In this document: positions 57,420-64,000 of the stretch, in pieces | Layout of the letters: every line of letters begins with the position of its first letter | Position numbering within the stretch: position 1 is the stretch's first letter | Assembly (NCBI RefSeq): GCF_000208745.1 | Contig: NC_030853.1 | Coordinates: 11,184,741-11,248,740, forward strand | Direction of reading: 5' to 3' | Source: Theobroma cacao | Lineage: Eukaryota > Streptophyta > Magnoliopsida > Malvales > Malvaceae | DNA: 64,000 nucleotides | Position numbers and translations under genes: made by a program | The notes under the pieces: model-generated | What the model was told of the DNA's origin: nothing | Database searches by the model: none | What the model saw: only the letters and a program-made list of their open reading frames with translations

Positions 57420-58672
57420 ATGTCGCCTAAGACACGAGCCCCCTCAAGACGGATTGGGGAGCAAGATGCTCTTGATGACTTGACAGATAGGCCACAGGCA
57501 TCCACCCTTAAAGGTCGAGGTAGATGTGGCAGGGCCACTAGATCGGTGAGGGCAGACACACCTATGAGTAGGCGAGAGGAAGGACATTCTTCGGGTGATG
57601 TAGATAGACAAACAACCGGGGGTATTACCATTGAGGATTTGGCGATCGGCCTACAGGGAGTCAACCAGGTTGTAGAGATGATAGCGACCCGTATGGATGA
57701 TATACAGAGGATAGTGGAGGGGAGACCTACAGTACAAGAATTCCCTACCTCCCAAGGACAGGCTGATCGCCCACATCATGAGGTCAAGAGGGGTCATTTA
57801 GAGATTTCTCTTTCTGATTTTCTCAAGCTTAAGCCTCCATCATTTTGAGGGTTTGATGCATCGGAGAAGCCCTAGATTTTTTTAGATAAGATGGAGAAAA
57901 TTTGTAAAGCTTTGGCATGTTCCAGTGTCCGATCAGTCAAGCTAGCCGCCTTCCTACTAGAAGATGTGGCGCAAGAGTGTTATAGCTCTTTATGTAGAGG
58001 CAGACCAACGAATGCAACACCATTGACTTGGAGTGAGTTCAGTATAGCTTTCTTAGATCGATTTTTACCGCTCAGTGTATGTAATGCCAGAGCTAGGGAG
58101 TTTGAGGCTTTAGTACAGACGTCGAGTATGATGGTGTTAGAATACGACATCAAATTCACGCAGCTGGCTCGGTATGCACCTTATCTAGTGTCCACTGAAG
58201 AGATGAAGATTCAAAGGTTTGTGGATGGACTGGTGGAGCCATTGTTTAGGGCTGTGGCATCCCGAGATTTCAATACCTATTCCGCAGTAGTGGATTATGC
58301 TCAGCGGATTGAGATGAGGACCAGTGAAAGTAGGGCTACGAGGGATAAAGCAAAAAGGGCCAAGACAGAGGGTTATCAAGGTCGTAGAGACTTTAGCAGT
58401 GGTATTTCACCTTCTCACGATCAGGGTCCACAAAGGAACTCAAGATTACCCTAACAAGGGAGTGACTCGCTTGGTGCTAGTATTGGGGCAAGACAGAGAA
58501 CCCTCAATTCTAGGAGGCAGCAAGATTCGAGGCAAGGAAATCAACTTATCCGTTGTTGCAAAACTTGTGGGGGACGACATAGAGGAAGATGCCTTCGTGC
58601 TGCGGGAGTTTGTTTCTCATGCGGTCAACCTGGACATATTAGGAGGAATTGCCAAACGGCTCATCAATCGTA
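57420..58672 (+). pseudogene. gag: Tekay-like gag remnant
   Basis: One frame from ATG 57420 to about 58672, interrupted by stops at 57846, near 57873 and at 58452-58454 that look like CGA or CAG/CAA Gln/Arg codons changed by C-to-T. The N-terminus is basic (MSPKTRAPSRRIG). The capsid part (57891-58310) shows [31 protein letters not shown] and KIQRFVDGL. Zinc-knuckle residues [15 protein letters not shown] and [14 protein letters not shown] (about 58550-58660) end it. It is the nucleocapsid protein of a gypsy element. Confidence 0.9.
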
Positions 58673-59440
58673 AGGTTCTGCTTGTGACTTCACCCAACCA
58701 GCTTCATCTGCTCCTTCAGTCGCCACCTCTTCGGATCAGGAAGCTAGCGGATCCAGAGGTAGAGGTGTTGCTACTTCCTCTCAGGCATGCCATCTGGGTC
58801 CGAACGTCAAAGTTTTGTTTGTAGGGGTCAAGCGAGGGTATATACTTTAACACCGTAAGAGGCCTAGACATCTAATGCAGTGGTCTCAAGTACTCTTTTT
58901 GTTTGCAATATGAATGCTTGAGTATTGTTTGATTCTGGCGTTACCCCATTCTTTTATCTCTCCATGTTTTACATCTCGTTTAGGTAAAGATCGTGGTAGA
59001 AGAGAGGAACAATTAATAGTGTCTACTCCTTTAAAGAAGGTATTTGTGGTTGAATGGGAATATGAGTCTTGTGTAGTTCGAGTGAAGGACAAGGACACTT
59101 TGGTGAATCTAGTGGTGTTAGACACCTTAGACTTTGACGTGATTTTGAGAATGGATTGGCTGGCACCCTACCATGCCAGTGTGGATTGTTATCATAAATT
59201 GGTGAAATTTGATTTTCCCGGTGAGCCCTCATTTAGTATTCAGGGGGATATGAGTAATGCTCCAACTAATTTGATATCGGTCATGTCTACTCTAAAGTTA
59301 TTAAGACAGGGTTGTTTAGGTTACTTCGCTGTGGTAAGGGATACTCAGGCGAAGGTTGGAGATAAAAGCCAAGTGTTGGTGGTGAATGAGTTCAAGGATG
59401 TATTTCTTGAGGAACTACCAGGTTTGCCTCTAGAGCGAGA
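58673..59440 (+). pseudogene. pol: Tekay-like protease remnant
   Basis: The retropepsin active site (LFDSGV, about 58926-58945) lies one frame off from the following HSFISPCF. The break is an extra C in a CCCC run (58943-58947), with a compensating shift upstream. The frame open from 58914 continues through [20 protein letters not shown], the conserved C-terminal part of gypsy protease, and [13 protein letters not shown] at the RT entry. A stop lies in the linker near 58670. Confidence 0.85.
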
Positions 59441-60235
59441 GATTGAATTTTGCAAAGATTTGATTCTTGACACTAGACCTATATCCATACCCCGATATAG
59501 AATGGCACCTGCGGAGCTTAAAGAGCTTAAGGGTCAATTAGAAGATTTATTGGATAAAGGTTTCATCCAACCTAGTGTTTCACCATGGGGAGCACCAGTG
59601 CTATTTGTAAAGAAAAAAGATAGGTCACTTAGATTATGTATTGACTACCGACAACTTAATAAGGTAACGGTGAAGAATAAGTACCCCCTCCGAAGAATAG
59701 ATGATCTATTTGATCAACTACAAGGAGCACAATGTTTCTCTAAGATAGATCTACGATCGGGGTACCATCAGTTGAGGATCCGGAATGAAGATATATCCAA
59801 GACTGCATTTCGAACAAGATATGGGCACTATGAGTTCTTAGTGATGTCATTTGGGCTCACGAATGCCCCTATGACCTTTATGGATTTGATGAACCGAGTG
59901 TTCAAGCCCTATTTGGACAAGTTTGTGGTGGTGTTTATTGATAACATCTTAATCTACTCAAAGAGCTGAGAGGAGCATGAGCAGCATCTTAAGATAGTGC
60001 TCCAAACTTTGAGAGAACATCGATTATATGCCAAGTTCTCCAAGTGTGAGTTCTGTCTTGAAAGAGTAGCATTCTTGGGGCATGTGGTATCTAAGGATGG
60101 GATACAAGTCGATCCAAAGAAAGTTGAGGCAGTGGAGAAATGGCCAAGGTCGACCTCAGTTACGGAGATTATAAGCTTTTTAGGTTTGGCTGGATATTAT
60201 CATCGTTTTGTCAAGGACTTCTCCAAATAGTCGCC
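59441..60235 (+). pseudogene. pol: Tekay-like reverse transcriptase remnant
   Basis: Long open frame to 59969 with [51 protein letters not shown] and [15 protein letters not shown]. The catalytic box reads FIDNILIYS: the second Asp of the IDD motif is Asn (codon 59943-59945), which should abolish polymerisation. A TGA follows at 59967-59969 (probably from CGA). Reading continues with [16 protein letters not shown] and [17 protein letters not shown], then TAG at 60228-60230. Confidence 0.92.
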
Positions 60236-60720
60236 CCTCTGACTAAGCTGACACGTAAGGATATAAAGTTTTAGTGGTCAGATGCTTGTGAGAATAGCTT
60301 TAAGAAGCTTAAGGCATGTCTAACCACAGCTCCAGTATTAAGCCTACCACAAGGCACCGATGGTTATACGGTATTCTGTGATGCATCGCGGGTTGGTTTA
60401 TGGTGTATATTAATGCAACATTGGAAGGCGATCGCGTATGCATCAATGTAACTAAAAAGGCATGAGCAGAATTACCCTGCACACGATTTGAAGATGGCAA
60501 CAATCATGTTCGCCTTAAAGATTTGGAGACATTATTTGTATGGTGAGACTTGTGAGATATATACGGACCATAAAAGCCTGAAGTATATATATTAGCAGAG
60601 GGATCTTAACTTGCGGCAACGTAGGTGGATGGAGTTGCTAAAGGATTATGATTGTACTATTCTCTACCATCCCGGTAAGGCAAATGTAGTGGCAGATGCC
60701 TTGAGTTGAAAATCTATGGG
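60236..60720 (+). pseudogene. pol: Tekay-like RNase H remnant
   Basis: RNase H signatures read through stops: FCDASRVGLWCILMQ (about 60376), [20 protein letters not shown] (about 60520-60580), [17 protein letters not shown] and NVVADALS (about 60684). The acidic residues in CDAS, TDHK and VADALS remain. Stops occur at about 60449, 60593 and 60706 (TGA after DALS, where other elements have Arg). Confidence 0.88.
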
Positions 60721-60759
60721 AAGCTTGGCACATATCTCCGCGGATAGAAGATTAGGGAG

Positions 60760-61599
60760 ATGCATAGCTTGGGAGACATGGGTATGCATTTGGAAGTTTC
60801 GGAGGCAAATGCATTGCTAGTGCATTTTAGAGTGAGGCTTATTTTAATGGACCGGATTAAGGAAGCACAAAGTAAAGATGAGTTCATAGCTAAGGCCTTA
60901 GAGGACCCTCAAAGAAGGAAAGGGAAGATGTTTACCAAAGGCACAGATGGAGTGTTGAGATATGGAACTAGACTTTATGTGCCTGACAGTGATGGATTGA
61001 GGAGGGAAATATTTGAGGAGACTCACACGGCAGCCTATGTGGTACATCCAGGGGCTACAAAGATGTATCAAGATTTGAAAGAGGTATATTGGTGGGAATG
61101 ACTTAAGAAAGATGTAGCTAAGTTTGTCTCTAAGTGCCCGGTTTGTCAACAGGTTAAGGTTGAGCATCAAAAGCCTACTGGGCTATTACAGCCATTACTA
61201 GTGCCTGAGTGGAAGTGGAAGCATATTGCCATGGACTTTGTAACGAGTTTGCCTCAAACTTGTGGGGGTTACGACTCGATTTGGATCATAATAGACCAGT
61301 TAACGAAGTCAGCTCATTTTCTTCCATCTAAGACTACTTACGAGGCTACCCAGTATGCTCGAGTTTATGTGGATGAGATAGTACGACTGCATGGTATCCC
61401 CATTTCTATAGTATCTAACAGAGGAGCACAGTTCACCAGTAGGTTCTGGGGAAAGTTGTAGGAAGCATTGGGCACTAAGTTGGATTTCAGCACAACTTTC
61501 CAACCTTAGACAAATGGACAGTCTGAACGCACGATACAGACATTAGAAGATATGTTGAGGGCTTGTGTAATAGACCTTGGGGTCAAGTGGGATCGATAT
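60760..61599 (+). pseudogene. pol: Tekay-like integrase, truncated
   Basis: Zinc finger HTAAYVVHPGATKMYQ ... CPVCQQVK (about 61021-61150) and catalytic core from MDFVTSLPQ (61230). The first Asp (MDFV) is present; the second reads Asn in VSNRGAQFTS (codon 61417-61419). The Glu in QSERTIQ (about 61522) is present. There are stops near 61099, 61459 and 61507. The chain ends at DLGVKWDRY, where the B8 LTR begins, so the C-terminal GPY/F module and chromodomain are missing. Confidence 0.9.
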
Positions 61600-61988
61600 T
61601 GTGAGACCCCAACCTCTATAGGCTTGTAGCTAAGTATAGATGTAATAATATGAGCTAGGGGTAGTTTCGTCATTTTCTCTAATAAGCTTCCAGAAGAAAG
61701 TTTTATGATATTTTATGGCCTAAATAGGCATAAGATAGTATAAATGATGTGTGCTGATGAAAACACGAAGAAAACTAGAAGTTTCAACAATTTTCATTAT
61801 AGAGGCAAAATGGTCATTTTTCACCTCAGCTTTAAATTTTATGTTTTTATGAACCCGAATATGTTTAGACCATTATGGATCTTGTCCCAGTGTTAAAAGA
61901 GCAAAAAGATTGCATTAAAGATTAGAGGAGAATAAGTTAATTGGTGGAAAGGCATTTTCATAATTTTATGGGAATGGATAAGTTGGCC

Positions 61989-61997
61989 TATAAATAT
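61989..61997 (+). promoter_or_regulatory. TATA box of family B LTR (B8)
   Basis: TATAAATAT in the context GGCCTATAAATATCTGG, followed by a TTCTTCTTC-rich leader, as in B3. Conserved across at least four copies. Confidence 0.6.
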
Positions 61998-62794
61998 CTG
62001 GAAATTTTCAGCACCTTCTTGAATTTCTAGCAGCTGGTCTTCTTCTTCTTCTCCTCTCTCACATTTCTTCAAAACTTCATGGAAGCTTGATTTGAAGCTT
62101 GAGTGATTTTCTCTCTCTAGCTCTAGTTTTCACACCTTTGAATTCTTTCATCCTCTCACTTTAAAACCCTTTAAAAATCTGGTTTTCACACTTTCTCTCA
62201 CTAGTTGGACATTTTAGAGAGAGAAAAAGAGAATTACACCATTTATTTTGAAGCAATTGGAAGGGAATTTGACTACAAAGGAGCCCTAGGGTAAGTGGTT
62301 AACTAAGCTCAATTTTTAGCTGCAGAAAATGGTTAGTAATTGGGATTTATGAGCTGTTTTATTGTTTAGTATGTTCATTACTTTTTAGTGATTAAGATAG
62401 TGAACATAGATAGCCATTTAAAGTGGCAATTGAAAGCTAGCTAAGAGATAGCTTTTAGGGTTCATAGTGTGTGAATTGACCTATTGCTTATGCTAATGTG
62501 ATCCTAGGTTATAATGAAGTCCCATCCTTCGAATTGGATTATTAGGGGAATTGAAGTCATTTAAAGGCTCAACAAAAAACCGGTGAGTGGACTGCCTATC
62601 AAAATTGTTTTGGGAATATGATTGTTTTGTACAAAGTGTTTGAATGATTTTATACAACTTTTCTCAAAAATGAATGCCTTGGGAACAAGCTCTTGAGAAA
62701 TGGTTTATGTTATGATATGTGGTTATTATGGATTTCTATGTGGCTGCATTATGTTGATATACATATATGCTTGAATATAATGTTGTGTAATTAT

Positions 62795-62940
62795 ATTGAC
62801 TCGGCTATGTGCGAGTAGGGAGTGCGCATAAGCCGAGGATGACCCGGTTATGTGCGAGTAGGGAGTGCGCATAACCCGGTGATGACCCAGCCATGTGTGA
62901 GTAGGGAGTGCGCATGAGCTGGTGATGATGATGATGGGAT
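62795..62940. repeat. Family B minisatellite in B8
   Basis: Three to four well-kept units of about 47 bases: ATGTGCGAGTAGGGAGTGCG, CATAAGCCG and GATGACCC. It is the clearest form of the array and is followed by GATGATGATG and an AT microsatellite. Confidence 0.85.
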
Positions 62941-63159
62941 GGTGTGATGATGATGATGGGTATATGCGTATATATATATATATATGTAAATATGTGTGTT
63001 ATAGGAAATTGATGGATAATGGTTTATGGTTGTAATGCATGTGAAACTTGACATGTTAAACCTTGAGAAATTGTTATGTGTTTCATATTCGTTTTGAACA
63101 TTTCAAACAGGGTGGTTTTTCCTTTGGGAAAAGGGTAAATTTTGCATTGATGCCCTATA

Positions 63160-63620
63160 TTTCGCTGCAGCATGAATGATTCTCGCTACAATGAGAAACT
63201 CTCGAGTTTTGAAAGGGTAGGCTGGTCAAAAACTCGCTGCAACGAGGATGCATTTTCGCTGCAGCGAGAATGACACTATAGCTTCTCGTTGCAGCGAAAA
63301 ACTTTCTGTTTTTTAGGTTACAATTTTGCTGCAACGAGAAACATTCTGTTTCTGGATAGAAATTTTGCTGAAGAGAGATTGAATCTCGCTGCAGCGAAAA
63401 ACTTTATGTTTTGGTCTCTTATCTTATCCAATTGCTACCCTATCTTTCACTTTTTTGCTACCATATGGGAGCATGGACTTCTAACATTAAGGATTAAAAG
63501 AGTTAAGTTTAAAATGAGGAGGTTTAGTGAGAAACCCTCGGCCAGTTGAGAAACCCTCGTTCGGTTAATAACTAAATTCCAACGTCGCTGCAGCGAAAAG
63601 GCATTCTCGCTGTAGCTTGC
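63160..63620. repeat. Palindrome cluster in B8
   Basis: About ten copies of the TCTCGCTGCAGCGAGAA motif and close variants in 460 bases, often alternating with AACTTTCTGTTTT-type spacers. Each copy is self-complementary, so the order of arms is the same on both strands. Same location as in B3. Confidence 0.85.
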
Positions 63621-64000
63621 TTGTGCAATATTGAAGCTTTCATTCTCCAAATGATTCACTATGTATGGGTTGATGATTTTCAAATGATTAATCACTTAAG
63701 GGCTCGATAAGGGGTTTTATTAGGAATGAACCAAATTGCATTGTTTTGAAACTAGTGCATCATGATTTTAAATTTTCCTTTGTTGTTGCTTGTTCCCTTC
63801 CTTGTTTACTCACTGGGTTTATACTCACCATTTCAAATTCATGTTCTCAGATCACGAGGCAGTCGGTAACTAGGACGAGGTATCCTTGTAGACCTGTGTC
63901 CATCTTTTGGTAGGTGTCTCGGCATTCAGTAGCTGTATATTCATTCGAGTCCCTCCGTTGGAAGTCAAGTCTTCTTTTTGAGATGTATAGGCGAACCTAA

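Larger units (their letters stand above)
56060..61599 (+). mobile_element. Tekay/Del-like Ty3/gypsy element, 3' end not seen
   Basis: 5' LTR (56060-57196), tRNA-iMet PBS, gag, zinc knuckles, protease, RT, RNase H and most of integrase in gypsy order, followed at 61600 by another family B LTR. Gag ([15 protein letters not shown]), RT and integrase match the Tekay/Del chromovirus lineage by pattern. The chromodomain expected after integrase is absent because the element is cut in the integrase core. The 5' LTR identifies family B as the LTRs of this lineage. Inactive through stops and catalytic changes. Confidence 0.9.
61600..64000 (+). mobile_element. Family B LTR copy B8, right end outside window
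   Basis: Starts TGTGAGACCCCAACC at 61600 in the integrase core of the Tekay-like element and runs to the window end in the region equivalent to 18240 of B3. It contains a TATA box (61989-61997), the minisatellite (62795-62940), an AT run (about 62968-62988) and the richest palindrome cluster (63160-63620). It is either a nested LTR or full element, or this element's own 3' LTR after an internal deletion; the right flank needed to decide is not in the window. Confidence 0.88.

Noticed and set aside
58185..58379. Minus-strand ORFs opposite Tekay-like gag (also 57410-57664, 58886-59232)
   Set aside because: Antisense shadows of gag and protease; no independent support.

Overview
This window is plant nuclear DNA, almost certainly eudicot heterochromatin or intergenic space. 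It consists of plant LTR retrotransposons (a SIRE/Maximus-like Ty1/copia, a second Ty1/copia, an Athila-like Ty3/gypsy and a Tekay/Del-like Ty3/gypsy), long solo LTRs, a tRNA-derived SINE and a non-autonomous hAT-type element. I found no intact gene and no convincing host gene. Every coding region is a decayed gag/pol remnant with stops, frameshifts or lost catalytic residues. I cannot name the species from sequence alone.

Three long LTR families make up most of the non-coding DNA; the letters are mine. Family A (about 4 kb, begins TGTA-TACCCC) is present as A1 (8982-27780, +) and A2 (pieces between 38485 and 52167, -). Family B (about 2.2-2.7 kb, begins TGTGARAC, ends GTSRTGACA) has eight copies and is the LTR type of the Tekay-like element. 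Each full copy carries a palindrome cluster (CTCGCTGCAGCGAG) and a roughly 31-bp minisatellite. Family C (about 2.94 kb, begins TGTCAAGCCC, ends CGTGACA) has five copies in two subfamilies.

Layout. 1-8981: C1 (+) against C2 (-), then B-family LTR pieces, with a 97-bp family-A end between two of them. 8982-27780: A1, holding a hAT-like element (9903-10574, TSD TGATTGGT) and a complete SIRE-like copia (10992-25148, TSD GATTG). The copia itself contains a SINE (14261-14368), solo LTR B3 (15830-18496, TSD AGAAG) and B4 (22462-24844, TSD AAAAG). 27781-38484: Athila-like element on the minus strand, with its 5' LTR at the right, solo LTR B5 in gag (TSD CCCAC), and no 3' LTR. 38485-52167: A2, broken by B6 (38645-44186, TSD CTTGA), which holds C3 (41110-44098, TSD GGCTT), and by C4 (45512-51397, TSD ACCTC), which holds C5 (47445-50382). 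52168-56059: decayed copia fragment with an Athila-like solo LTR in gag (TSD GATGG). 56060-61599: Tekay-like element with a mosaic 5' LTR. 61600-64000: B8, running off the window.

The elements do not act together. The informative content is a layered insertion history, readable from target-site duplications, plus several LTRs that look like A/B mosaics. I did not find a new functional system; the most unusual signals are the A/B composites, the palindrome and minisatellite arrays conserved in family B, and a likely assembly duplication around the single N at 17291.
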